Shown here: one piece after another, positions 36,779-45,827 of the stretch | How the letters are laid out: the number at the start of each line of letters is the position of its first letter | How positions within the stretch are numbered: position 1 is the first letter of the stretch | NCBI RefSeq assembly: GCF_014873875.1 | Contig: NZ_JADBEM010000001.1 | Span: forward strand, 5,146,001-5,210,000 | Direction of reading: 5' to 3' | DNA length: 64,000 nt | Origin: Actinopolymorpha pittospori | GTDB lineage: Bacteria; Actinomycetota; Actinomycetes; Propionibacteriales; Actinopolymorphaceae | Translations under genes and position numbers: made by a program | Notes under the pieces: model-generated | What the model saw: the letters and a program-made list of their open reading frames with translations, nothing else | What the model was told of the DNA's origin: nothing | The model's database searches: none

Positions 36779-37609
36779 ATGGCTGAGCGGAGCGAGCAAC
36801 CGGGTCGGACGCCCACCGGTCCGAACTCTGTGGCCCCGGAGGACTGGGCGACCATCGTGCGGCACGGCCTGGTCGAAGCCGCGCTGACACTCGTACTCCT
36901 CTTCGGCGTGCTCACCATCGTGCGGTGGGTCGTGGGCCCATCGCCCGTCTCCGCCACGATTCCGCAGATCCACCTACAACTGCTGATCATCGGCATCTGC
37001 GTCGGGATCTTTCTCGCACTGCTCATCCTCAGCAGACCCGGCAGGCTGACAGGTGGGCACCTCAACCCGGCGGTCTCCCTCGCCATGTGGCGCTTCGGCG
37101 TCTTCCCCGGAAAGGCCGTCATCCCCTACATCGTCGGCCAGCTTGTCGGATCGGTGCTGGGCGGGATCGTCGGGCGAGCCGTCTGGGGGCCAGTCGTCGA
37201 AGAACTCCCGATCGTCTACGGCGCGCTCCAACCTGGCCCGGGCTGGACCGCCGGCGAACTCTTCCTGGCCGAGGCGGCCGGCATGGCGGTCATCGTCGCC
37301 ATTGTCGGAACGTTCCTACAGAACAACAGGCTCGCGAGGTTCGTGCCCTGGCTGGTCGGGTTCCTGATCGGAGCAGCCATCGTTGCGCTGGGCACCACCA
37401 CCGGTGGGTCGGAGAACCCCGCGCGTCAGTTCGGCCCCGCGGTCCTGTCCGGCCACATCGACTTCCTGTGGGTCTACCTCACCGCGCCGATGGTGGGTGC
37501 GACGCTCGCCACCGTCGTCCTCAACCGACTGCACCAGCGTCAGCACCGGCGGGTGCTGACGCACCGGTTGTGCGGTACACGTGCGGACGGATCCCGGCTG
37601 GACGACTGA
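36779..37609 (+). CDS. aquaporin / MIP family channel
   Basis: Channel of about 276 residues with six hydrophobic segments. The first pore motif is GGHLNPAVSLAM; the second reads GSENPARQFGPAVLSG, the NPAR form usual for the second half. A polar loop after the first helix and WVYLTAPMVGATLA near the end complete the fold. It should conduct water or small neutral solutes; selectivity-filter residues were not assigned. The ATG at 36779 has GAGG eight bases upstream; starts at 36728 and 36701 are less likely. Confidence 0.9.
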   Translation: MAERSEQPGRTPTGPNSVAPEDWATIVRHGLVEAALTLVLLFGVLTIVRWVVGPSPVSATIPQIHLQLLIIGICVGIFLALLILSRPGRLTGGHLNPAVSLAMWRFGVFPGKAVIPYIVGQLVGSVLGGIVGRAVWGPVVEELPIVYGALQPGPGWTAGELFLAEAAGMAVIVAIVGTFLQNNRLARFVPWLVGFLIGAAIVALGTTTGGSENPARQFGPAVLSGHIDFLWVYLTAPMVGATLATVVLNRLHQRQHRRVLTHRLCGTRADGSRLDD

Positions 37610-37622
37610 CCGCCACCGACAC

Positions 37623-38099
37623 TCACCGAGTGCGCTCGCCGTCCTGGAGGAACTCCAGGGTGACGCCGTCCGGCCCGCGTACGTAGGCGAGCCGGAGCCC
37701 GGCGCGCTCCCCCTCCTCGACGGTCTGGGGAAAGCCGATCGGGTGCCATCCCGACTCCGCGATGCGCTCCAGCAACGCGTCGAGATCGTCGACGCAGAGC
37801 CCGACGTGAACCGATCCGCAGTCACACGACCGCGGCCTCATGACCGTTCGGTTGTCGGGCGCGTGGTACTCCAGCAGTTCGATCGACTGACCCGCTGCCT
37901 CGACCATCGCCAGCGTGAGCGCGGCTCCGGGAACACCGACGACGTTCTCGATGAACGGATCGTTGGGAAACCTGCGCGTGTACAGGTGTTTGAACCCGAG
38001 CACGTTCACCCAGAACTCCAGGGCGTCATGTAGCGAGGTGACCGTGATACCCGTGTGGTCGACCTTCTCGATCTCGAACGAACCGGGTGAGCTCGCCAT
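37623..38099 (-). CDS. glyoxalase/VOC superfamily protein
   Basis: Vicinal-oxygen-chelate protein of 158 residues: KVDHTGITVTSLHDALEFWVNVLGF is the classic first half (metal-ligand His in DHTGI), and HVGLCVDDLDALLERI with DGVTLEFLQDG the second half. Members are glyoxalases, epimerases or ring-cleaving dioxygenases; the reaction is open. The start ATG lies 13 bp after the stop of the alpha/beta-hydrolase gene and its GAGGGG ribosome binding site overlaps that stop, so the two are translated from one message. Confidence 0.9.
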   Translation of the reverse strand: MASSPGSFEIEKVDHTGITVTSLHDALEFWVNVLGFKHLYTRRFPNDPFIENVVGVPGAALTLAMVEAAGQSIELLEYHAPDNRTVMRPRSCDCGSVHVGLCVDDLDALLERIAESGWHPIGFPQTVEEGERAGLRLAYVRGPDGVTLEFLQDGERTR

Positions 38100-38112
38100 G
38101 ACCGCCAGCCCC

Positions 38113-38955
38113 TCAGGTCTTCCCGGCCCAGAAGCGGTCCAGCTCGTCGCAGATGAACTCGGTCCGTTCCTGGAACACCCAGTGACCGCACTCCTCGATG
38201 ACACCACCCAGTGCGGTCGTCGCGATGGCCTTCGCGCTGTCGACGCAGTGAGAGCCGAAGGAGGATCGGCCACCCCACGCCAGCATCGGCACGGTCAGCT
38301 TGGTGGCGGTCAGTTCCTTCGTCTGCTCGGCCGCCTGCGGGATGTAGCCGTAGAGGTTCAGGCTCGCGCGCAGGTTGCCCGGCTGGGACATCTGGACGGC
38401 ATAGTCATGGATCTCCGACTCCGGGACCGCGGTGGGGTCGTAGGCGAAGTCTCGGAAGAAGTGGCGCAGGTACTGCTCCTCACGCCCCTCGATCAGGAAA
38501 CGGGTGAGGTCCATGTTCATGTGCATCCCGAGGTGCCAGTACGCGACGGTCGGATCGACGTAGCCGGGGTAGTCGAGGCCGAAGAACGGCGTTTCGATCG
38601 TCGCGAGCGACTGGGCCCGCTCACCCGCCAGGTAGGCGAGTGCGACGGCGGATGGTCCACCGAGATCGTGACTCAGGATGTGAAAGTGCTCCGCCCCCTC
38701 GACGTCGAGCAGGCCCAGCAGGTCGGCCGCGATCGTCTTCGGTTCGTAGCCACTGAAGGGCTTCTCGCTGTCGGCAAATCCCCGTAGGTCCGGAGCGATG
38801 AAGCGATATTTGTGGGCCAACCTCTCGATGATGTACAGATACTCGCGGTGGTTCTCCGGCCAGCCGTGCAGACACATGACGGTCGGCCCCGATCCGGCTG
38901 TCACGTAGTGGAGCGAGACTCCGTTCGTCTCGGCGCGACTGTGGTGTATGTCCAT
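38113..38955 (-). CDS. alpha/beta hydrolase (epoxide hydrolase/haloacid dehalogenase type)
   Basis: Hydrolase of 280 residues. The oxyanion motif is CLHGWPENHREY; the nucleophile elbow SHDLGG places Asp97 as nucleophile, as in epoxide hydrolases and fluoroacetate or haloalkane dehalogenases; H258 in ECGHW closes the triad. 'APDLRGFADSEKP' is also typical. The cap region (about 130-210) is rich in Tyr/Phe/His. It is the first gene of a two-gene operon with the VOC protein, which suggests joint catabolism of an epoxide, halide or aromatic compound; that is inference. Confidence 0.92.
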   Translation of the reverse strand: MDIHHSRAETNGVSLHYVTAGSGPTVMCLHGWPENHREYLYIIERLAHKYRFIAPDLRGFADSEKPFSGYEPKTIAADLLGLLDVEGAEHFHILSHDLGGPSAVALAYLAGERAQSLATIETPFFGLDYPGYVDPTVAYWHLGMHMNMDLTRFLIEGREEQYLRHFFRDFAYDPTAVPESEIHDYAVQMSQPGNLRASLNLYGYIPQAAEQTKELTATKLTVPMLAWGGRSSFGSHCVDSAKAIATTALGGVIEECGHWVFQERTEFICDELDRFWAGKT

Positions 38956-39063
38956 GACGTACCCCTGTGTCGAGTCAATGTCCCGAACACGCGAACTCCC
39001 GCCCAGCCTACGACCGGGCGTGCGCCTTCGACCGCAAGTCCAACGGCGCTCACGGTGGTGACC

Positions 39064-39170
39064 TCAGGCCCGGGTGCCGTCGGTGCCGTCGGTGCTGCGG
39101 GTGCTGTCGGTGCTGCGGGTGCTGTCGGCTCTGTCAACGCTGCCGGTGCTGTCCGTGCTGTCGACCTCGC
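39064..39170. repeat. imperfect microsatellite coding the Ser/Thr/Asp tail of the APH-like protein
   Basis: The plus strand is built of 9-12-base units of the kind GGTGCTGTC or GGTGCTGCG, repeated about nine times with small changes, giving the protein tail (DSTDST, STRSTDST and so on). Reading frame is kept, as the units are multiples of three. Length may vary by slippage. Confidence 0.75.
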
Positions 39171-39987
39171 GACGCATCAGTGCATGCAGAAGTTGACGGG
39201 TCGACGTCGCGAAGCTGTGGTTGTCATGGTGATGGGACCAGATGAGCTGCCACACGGTGGTGAACGCGTGGTTCGCCAGGAGGAAGGCGACGTCGGCGTC
39301 CTCCAACCCCCGCCCGTACCCGGACAGGAACGCCTCGCGCAGATCCGGGCGGGTGCGCCACGGGCCGAAGAAGAGTCGGGCGAGGTCGTTGACCCAGACC
39401 TCCGGCTTCGCCCATTCGAAGTCGATGATCGAGACCCGGTCGCCGACGACCAGCCAGTTGCGCGGACTGTAGTCGAGATGGCAGGGCACCAGGGCGGGAG
39501 CGGGGAGTTCCGCCAACGACCGAAGCTCACCGCGGGCGAAGTCGAGTTCACGCGCGTCGAGCAGGCCGTCCGCGCGAGCGGCCCAGCGTTCGAGCTCGGC
39601 CTGCTTGGCTGCCACGTAGTGGGGGTCCGGCGGCAACCCCTCCGCGGCGTGCAGCCGACGCAGCAGTACGCCGGCGCGATGGTGGACGTCGACGTCGACC
39701 CCCTGGAGCGGCGAGCCGGGTACGGCGGAGAACAGCAACATGCGCCGGTCGGTATCGTACGCGCGCAGGGTGGGGGCGTGCGGCTGGAGGGCGGGAACCC
39801 ATCGCTGGTAGGCCGTGAGTTCCCGAAGGTGGTTGTCCTGGTGCTGGTGAGCCTTCGCGTACCACGTCGTGCCCTCGGCGTCACTGATCTCGAGCACGCA
39901 GGGGCCCCGATGCGGCCAACTGCGTTCGCCGACCGTACGACACGGACCGAGCACCTGCTCCGCGAATGCTTCCAGTTGAGTACGCAC
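39064..39987 (-). CDS. aminoglycoside phosphotransferase (APH)-fold kinase
   Basis: Protein of 307 residues with the APH/choline-kinase fold. Brenner motif PCHLDYSPRNWLV supplies the catalytic Asp and Asn; IIDFEWAKPEVWVNDLARLF is the Mg-binding DFE motif. The small N-lobe has a KAHQHQ segment. Whether the substrate is a drug or a metabolite is unknown. The last 30 residues are a low-complexity tail of Asp, Ser, Thr, Arg and Gly from a repeated DNA tract, not expected to be folded. GTG start with AAGGAA five bases upstream. Confidence 0.88.
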   Translation of the reverse strand: MRTQLEAFAEQVLGPCRTVGERSWPHRGPCVLEISDAEGTTWYAKAHQHQDNHLRELTAYQRWVPALQPHAPTLRAYDTDRRMLLFSAVPGSPLQGVDVDVHHRAGVLLRRLHAAEGLPPDPHYVAAKQAELERWAARADGLLDARELDFARGELRSLAELPAPALVPCHLDYSPRNWLVVGDRVSIIDFEWAKPEVWVNDLARLFFGPWRTRPDLREAFLSGYGRGLEDADVAFLLANHAFTTVWQLIWSHHHDNHSFATSTRQLLHALMRREVDSTDSTGSVDRADSTRSTDSTRSTDGTDGTRA

Positions 39988-40377
39988 AACGATTCCTTCG
40001 CTGGGGTGGGTGGGACGCCGCCGAGGGCTGTCAGATCCGGGCCACCAGGGCTCCGGGCCATCAAGGGCTCCGGCTGTCAGGAAAGGTGGCCGGCCCAGGG
40101 CGCGACCGTGAGGTCGTAGGCGTTGCCGGGGGCGGCGACAGCCTGAGGAGAGAGGAGCCGCGGCGCCATGGAGATGCGCGGCGGAGATGTGCTCGGGTGT
40201 CGGTCCGAGCGGCGGCGATGCGCCCGGGAAACCGGCCGGGCGGCGACGACCACGACGGGTCGGATACTCGCCATCATGGCACGGGAGGATCCATCACGCC
40301 ATTCCGGCCCCCGTCAGGCCGTGGCACGAGCACGACGGCCTGACGGGGGCCGGATGAAGCGGATCAGCGGACTGCGG
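39988..40377. other. 390-bp intergenic region with a strong hairpin
   Basis: Lies between the APH-like gene and the beta-helix gene fragment. It contains the APH promoter region and, at 40304-40353, the terminator of the gene that ends at 40378. No coding pattern was seen. Confidence 0.5.
40304..40353 (-). terminator. strong hairpin terminator after the large secreted gene
   Basis: A perfect 19-bp stem: 40304-40322 (CCGGCCCCCGTCAGGCCGT) pairs with 40335-40353, with a 12-base loop. It starts 25 bp after the stop codon at 40378 on the minus strand. This is the longest perfect hairpin in the window. Confidence 0.85.
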
Positions 40378-43300
40378 TCAGGACCCGCCGGTGGTGAAGT
40401 TGGCGGTGAGCACCTGGTCGGCGGTCACCGTGAAGCTGTAGGTGCTCGCGGTCGAGACGACCTGGCCGTTCACCGTCCAGTTGACGAACGCGTGACCGGA
40501 CGCCGGCCGCGCGGAGGCGGTGACCTCGCTGCCGAGCTCGTACCTGCCTCGCTCGGTCTCGTTGCCGGCAAGGGAGACCGAGCCGGCGCCCGCGAGTGAC
40601 GCGGTGACACTCACCGAGCGCTGCACCATGTTGATGGCCATGATGTTGAGCAGCCGAGCGGGCCCGAGGAGCGTGGCGCCGTTGTAGCGGAGCACGTTCG
40701 TGGCGGTCACCGAGCCGTCGGTCACCGCGACGGTGTGTCCGTCCTCCCCGAGGTTGTCCGTGCCCAGGTTGAAAGCGGTCACCTCGCCGGACTCCACGAC
40801 CAGGCCGTCGTGGAAACCGTAGGCGAAGGCGTCGAACACCGTGAGCCGACTCGCGCCGTCGACCGTGACGAGCTGGGACTGCTTGCGCATGTACTTGTCG
40901 ATGACCTGCGGGAAGACGTTGCCCTCGTTCGCCCAGTTCGGTACGCCGTAGCCGACCCGCATCACGGCGTTTCCGTTGGACAGCAGGCCTTCGATCCGTC
41001 CGCGCTCACTCTCACCGACGGTCACCGCGTGGCGGAAGAACGCACCGGTGAGCTTGCGCACGACGAAGTTGTCGTTGCGGTTGGTGGCGAGGTCGACGCC
41101 GTTCCAGGCGTTCGGCATGCCGACGTTGACGACGTAGGTCGCCTCGCCGTTGCCCCGGATGGCGAACGGGTAGGGGACGAGGCCCTCCGGCGCGGCCGGG
41201 TTGTTCTCGGGGTAGAAGACCCGCAGGCCGCGAACGCCCGACCGGCGACCGTCCAGGGTGACCAGGGCCGTGGCGGTGTCTGCCTGCGCGGTGCCTCGAC
41301 CTTCGTACGCCAGGAGCACCGTGCCGCCACTGCGTCCGTTCTGGTCCCGGTTGGGCACCGCTGAGGCGCCGCGGAGTTCGACGTTCGCCGGGACGCGCAG
41401 GTGACTCTCGACGCGGTACCAGCCGGCCGGCAGGTAGACGATGCCGCCGCCGTCGGAGCCGGCCCGGTCGAGCGCCTGCTGGATCCGTGCGGTGGCGTCC
41501 TGCGCGGGCAGGTAGCCGACTCCGCGCGGTGCGTTGTACGGCGCCTTGCTCACGTCGTACAGCATCGCTCGCTGCGGCGCGGGCAGGGGCAGCTGGATGT
41601 ACGACGGTGGCCGACCCTGGAGGACGTGCACGATTCCCGCGGTACCGCCCGTCAGGGTCGTTCCGGTGACCTTGACGAACCCCTGCGAGCCGTTGTCAAC
41701 GGCACGTTGACTTCCCTCGAACGAGCCGCCGGCCAACACGAGTCCCCAACGGGAGTCGAAGGACTCCACCCGAAGGGCGATGTCGGTACGCCGGATCTCG
41801 GTCTGCAGGAAACTGCCGGCGAAGCTGATCCGCTGACCGGGAACGATGTGGATGCCGATCTTGTAGTCGGAGGCCTTGAGCCGGTAGAGCTGTTCCCACT
41901 CGAGGTCGCCGAGGGCGAAGCCGGTGCCGTTGGCGCGGGTCCATGCATCGAGGGTCGCGCGCGCCGGGGCCTGGTAGGCGGCCGGCGCCTGCGCCCAGTA
42001 GTCATTGCTGAAGGTGATGTTCTCCCAGGTGCCGACGTCCGCGCCGTTGTAGGCGCGGGCTCCTTCGAGGAGCGCGGTTCCCTTGACGTTTCGGACGGTC
42101 GTGGACTCGTGCACCTGCCCGCCGCTCGGTGCCTCACCGCGGTCGTTCGCCATGGTGCTGACCCCGATGCCGCGGTAGGAGTTGAGCATCGTCACGTCGG
42201 AGATGGTGCTCATCATGTAGTTCTCGTTGCCGATCCAGGCGCCACCGGGGATTTCGAAGGTGTAGTTGTACGGAACCGGATCGCTGGCGCTCTGCCGCGG
42301 GTAGTAGGTGGTGACCCCCATGACGCCGGCGCTGCCGCCGATCCGGAAGAGCGTCGGACCGTCGTCACCGGAGGCCAGGTCGGCGACCACCACGGTGCCG
42401 TAGCTTCCCTTGCCGATGTCGGGGTCACGCCGGTCGCCCCGCAGGGTGCAGAACGCGAAGACCTCGAGGGTGTCGGTGACCCGGTAGGTGCCGGCCGGCA
42501 TCCAGACGGTCCCGCCGCCGGCGTCGTAGCAGTCGTAGAGGGCCTGCTGGATGGCCCGGGTCGAGTCCTTGGCTCCGGTGCGGTCGGCGCCGTACGCCGT
42601 GACGTCGAAGTCGGCGACGACGCCGTCCTCGGTCGGGTGGACCGTGCGGACCAGGGTGGAGTTGGGCCGCACCTCAGGCCGGTCGCGCACCTGGAGTTCG
42701 TCGACTTCGAACGTCGTGCTCTGACCGGCGTACCCCTCGAGCGTGACCCGGACGAACCGGGCCGAGGTCGTCGCGAAGGGGGTGGTCATGGTCCGGTTGC
42801 CGCTGGGGGAGCCGGTGCGGCCGACCTCGGTGAACTTCGTACCGTCGGTGGAAAGCTGGACGGTGTAGTCGCTGGAGTATGCCGCACCCCACAGGACGCG
42901 GACTTCGTTGACCGGCTGGGCCTGGCCGAGATCGACCTGCAGCCACTCGCCGTTCCCTCCGCTGCCGCTCGTCCACGCCGTGGTCTGGTCGGAGTCGACG
43001 GCGAGTTCGGGTCCGGCGCCGGTCGCGGCGCTGCTCGCCGTCGCGGTGGCACCACGGGCGAGGTTGGTGTCGACGACGGAGGCGCGGAAGGCCGTCAGCA
43101 CGTCGAACAGCGCGTGCGCCTGGGCCTTGATCTGCGTCTCGGTCGCGCCCGGGTCGTCGGCCACCGCCTGAGCGCGGTCGATCGCGGCCTGCAGGTCAGC
43201 CTTCGAGCCCGGCGGGAACTGGCCGTCCCGGTCACCCTCGTGGGCGGAACGGTGCGCACGGGCGGCTTCCTCGATCAGGGCGTTCAGTCCTTCCTTGGCG

Positions 43301-43512
43301 TCGAGGTGGGCCGCGACGACGGTGACGCGGACGGCGGCCACCTTGATCTCGACGTTGGATCCTCCGGTCGTCACCCGGAAGTCCGAGCCGTTGGAGCGGT
43401 TCGTCATCACCGCGTCATCGAGGGTGAACGTGTGGGTCTTCCAGGTGCCGGAGTCGCCGTAGCGGACGGGCTCGGTGTTCTTGAACATGTCGGCGAGCTG
43501 GCCGCTGTCTAA
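40378..43512 (-). pseudogene. large secreted polysaccharide-active protein, 3' part cut off by IS110 element
   Basis: About 1,044 codons of a gene whose 5' part lies at 44945-45827. Order in this part: end of a carbohydrate-binding-like repeat (GDSGTWKTHTFTLDDAVMTN), a helical spacer, an F5/8-type C (CBM32-like) domain (ARGATATASSAATGAGPELA, WLQVDLGQAQPVNEVRVL), a first right-handed beta-helix block (DFDVTAYGADRTGAKDSTRA, GGGTVWMPAGTYRVTDTL), a second one (ATARIQQALDRAGSDGGGIV, YLPAGWYRVESHLRVP), and a C-terminal InlB-type beta repeat (ASGHAFVNWTVNGQVVSTAS). Two beta-helices in tandem recall GH55 glucanases. This piece has no signal peptide or own promoter, so it is probably not made into an exported enzyme. 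Confidence 0.85.
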
Positions 43513-43520
43513 TGCTTCTG

Positions 43521-44726
43521 TCAAGCCGCGGCGGCGGTTCGAGTGTGGCCGGCCTGGTAGGGCTTGCGCGTGCGCAGGATGGCATGCAGCACGGCTACCC
43601 GTCGTCTGGCGAGGGCGATGAGGGCCTGTTGGTGTCGTTTGCCCTCGGCTCGTTTTCGCGAGTAGTAGGCCTTGCTGACCGGGTCGACTTGGATGGCGCA
43701 GAACGCCGACCGGTAGAAGATGTGCTTGAGGGTTCTCGCGCCGCCGGAAGCTCGGCGGAGGTAGTGCATCTTGCCGGACTGCTGCAGAACCGGGGCGAGC
43801 CCGGACGCGGCCGCAAGCGCGTCGGCGCTCGGGAATCGAGCCAGGTCGCCGGCCTCAGCCAGGAATTCGGCCGTGAGGGTGGCCCCCATGCCCGGCAGGC
43901 TGAGGACGAGGGCCGCATCAGGGTGGCGGTCGAGGACGTCGCTGATCTCAGCCTCCACAGCACTGATGCGTCCTCGCGCGGTGATGGCGTCGACGGCGAA
44001 CTCGCGCAAGAACTGCGCGGTCCTGGCTTCGCCAGGTACTTCCGCTCTCTGCCGCTGGGCGGCGTCGACTGCCGCGGTGGCGATGCGGGCGGCTCGGTCG
44101 CTGCGGACTCCGGCGCGACGAAGGTAGGTGAGGATGCGAGCGCGGCCGGCGCGCCGGATCTGTGCCGGTGTGGCGTAGCGGGCCAGCAGGTGCAGCTCTG
44201 CGAGGTTGGTCAGGTCGAGGGCTGCCTCGAGGCCAGGGAAGATGCCGGCGAGCATGTCGTGAGCACGGTTGATTCGACGCGTCTGTTCGGCAACCAGATC
44301 GCGTCGCCGCGCCACCAGCAGGCCGAGATCGACGGTCAGGTCGTCCTCACCGATGACCGGGCGCCAGTCGTTGCGCAGGCGCAGCTGGTCGGCGATCACC
44401 CGCGCGTCGCGAGGGTCGGACTTGTGCTCGCCGCCACGGGTGGCGTGACGGGCGCGGTTCACGGCCAGGCCGGGGACGTGCACCAAGCGGCGCTCGGCGT
44501 CGAGCAGCATCGCGGTGATCAGCCCTGCGATCCCGCCCAGCACGTCGATTCCGACCGTGACCGGGCCGTGTTCGTCGGCGATGCGGGCGAGCTCGGTGAG
44601 GAACTCGGCGATCGCCTCGGGGTCGTTGTCGACCCGCCGCGAGATCAATTCCTTCCCTGTTTCGACGACAACCACTGCGACCCAGTGGAACTCCTTGGCG
44701 ATGTCTATGCCCGCCACAACCCTCAC
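43521..44726 (-). CDS. IS110-family transposase (DEDD recombinase)
   Basis: 401 residues. The N-terminal RuvC-like DEDD domain shows D7 in VAGIDIAKEFHWVAV, then VGIDVLGGIA and SDPRDARVIADQL with the further acidic residues. The C-terminal Tnp_20 domain shows LPGMGATLTAEFLAEAGDLA and ASGLAPVLQQSGK, followed by RRASGGARTLKHIFYRSA with the conserved Ser. The frame is complete. Only one copy of this sequence is in the window; the other IS110 transposase is only distantly similar. Confidence 0.95.
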   Translation of the reverse strand: MRVVAGIDIAKEFHWVAVVVVETGKELISRRVDNDPEAIAEFLTELARIADEHGPVTVGIDVLGGIAGLITAMLLDAERRLVHVPGLAVNRARHATRGGEHKSDPRDARVIADQLRLRNDWRPVIGEDDLTVDLGLLVARRRDLVAEQTRRINRAHDMLAGIFPGLEAALDLTNLAELHLLARYATPAQIRRAGRARILTYLRRAGVRSDRAARIATAAVDAAQRQRAEVPGEARTAQFLREFAVDAITARGRISAVEAEISDVLDRHPDAALVLSLPGMGATLTAEFLAEAGDLARFPSADALAAASGLAPVLQQSGKMHYLRRASGGARTLKHIFYRSAFCAIQVDPVSKAYYSRKRAEGKRHQQALIALARRRVAVLHAILRTRKPYQAGHTRTAAAA

Positions 44727-44940
44727 GGCGTCTCCAGTTCCTTGATGTCCTCTGGTGTGCGGCGACCCTGCTCCGCCGTCAACGCCCTACATAGCGATGG
44801 TCCGCAGCGCCTAATCAGCAGTCAGAACAAGGTGGCGGGATCGGCGGCAGAGCGGCCTGAGCCATCCGGCGGCAGCCTGATGAGGGCCATACCGATCCCG
44901 CCCGCACGCCCCGATCATTCCGGACGACCGGAGGCACCCA
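44727..44940 (-). ncRNA. candidate bridge RNA region of the IS110 element
   Basis: IS110 elements of the IS621 type transcribe a structured guide (bridge) RNA from the non-coding segment before the transposase. Here that segment is about 214 bases and contains a perfect 11-bp inverted repeat, GGCGGGATCGG (44834-44844) against CCGATCCCGCC (44892-44902), enclosing 47 bases with further short stems. Position, size and structure fit; the target-binding loops were not assigned. Confidence 0.45.
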
Positions 44941-44944
44941 AAGA

Positions 44945-45827
44945 AGGTAGGGCCTGGTGAGTCGTACTGCAGCCCGAGACCCCCGTTGCCGGCGTCGAAG
45001 TAGTCGACGCTCACGAGCACGGTGTTCCTGGTGTCGTAGGCATAGGTGTCGGCGACGTTCATGTAGAAGTAGAGCGTGGCGGGAGAGGGCGCCGCGCGGT
45101 TGGTCTGCCAGTAGCCCCGCCCGCTCTGCTCTCCGGTGACCAGCCCCTCGGCCCGGTCTCCTGCCCGCGCGGCGATGTTGTGCGCCACGGGAGTCGGCCC
45201 GAGTTCGACGCTCGCCCCCGCGGAGCCGACCCGGATCTTCGACACCGTGACGTCCACGACGCCCTCGGCGGAGGTTCCGGACACGCTGATGTCGGGGTCG
45301 TGCAGGCGGTCGCCGAACGCCACGTCGGAGAGGAGGAACACGCCTGTCCTCCACTGCCCACTGTTGGTGAGCGGGACGTCGGTGGCGGCGGTCTCCGGGT
45401 CGTCGGTCGCGTCGTAGTGAAGCGAGAGGGCGCCGCTTCCGCTGTCGAGATAGGTGACCGCGACGGTGACGTCCTTCGTCGTGAGCTGGTCGACGTAGTC
45501 GTCGTCGAGGTCGAAGGCGAGATAGTCGGTGCCGGCGGCGTGGTTGGTCTGCCAGTACGGACGCCCCTGCGTCGAACCGGTCTGCAGGCCCGCCGGGTCG
45601 GGTCCGGCGCTGGGCGACATCCCGAGCGTGGTGGGTGTGGGGCCAAGGTCGGCACCGACACCGCTCGGGTAGATGACCGGACCCGCCGACGCGGACGCGT
45701 CCGACGTCACGGGGGCACTCGCCTCCGGCGTCGCGGCCGCGGGCACGGACATGAGGGTCGTCGCGAGCAGCGAGAGCAGAACGCCGCCGAGCAGCGAACC
45801 ACGGCGGACCAGTGCGCCTACGGGCAT
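44945..45827 (-). pseudogene. large secreted polysaccharide-active protein, 5' part
   Basis: First 294 codons of the gene cut by the IS110 element. The ATG at 45827 has GGAGGT six bases upstream. A signal peptide (about residues 1-32, VRRGSLLGGVLLSLLATTLM) leads into two copies of a 130-residue domain. Both contain a YWQTN motif (GRPYWQTNHAAGTDYLAFDL and GRGYWQTNRAAPSPATLYFY), then a strand 'VTYLDSGSGALSLHYD' or 'VDYFDAGNGGLGLQYD'. The second copy is broken after LQYDSPGP and resumes in the fragment ending at 43512. Beyond that the frame runs into element sequence and stops near 44811. Confidence 0.85.

Larger units (their letters stand above)
43513..44944 (-). mobile_element. IS110-family insertion element inside the large secreted gene
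   Basis: Element of about 1.43 kb with one transposase gene on the minus strand, a short right end (a few bases after the transposase stop) and a roughly 215-base non-coding left part. Flanking sequence on both sides belongs to one gene: the repeat domain ends at FDAGNGGLGLQYDSPGP on one side and continues as SGQLADMFKNTEPVRYGDSG on the other. Like other IS110 elements it has no inverted terminal repeats, so the exact ends are uncertain by about 20 bases. Confidence 0.75.

Noticed and set aside
41401..43512. 703-codon plus-strand frame opposite the beta-helix gene
   Set aside because: Shadow frame without conserved motifs; the minus strand encodes F5/8C and beta-helix signatures.
43512..44960. 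482-codon plus-strand frame opposite the IS110 transposase
   Set aside because: No domain pattern; the transposase is on the minus strand.
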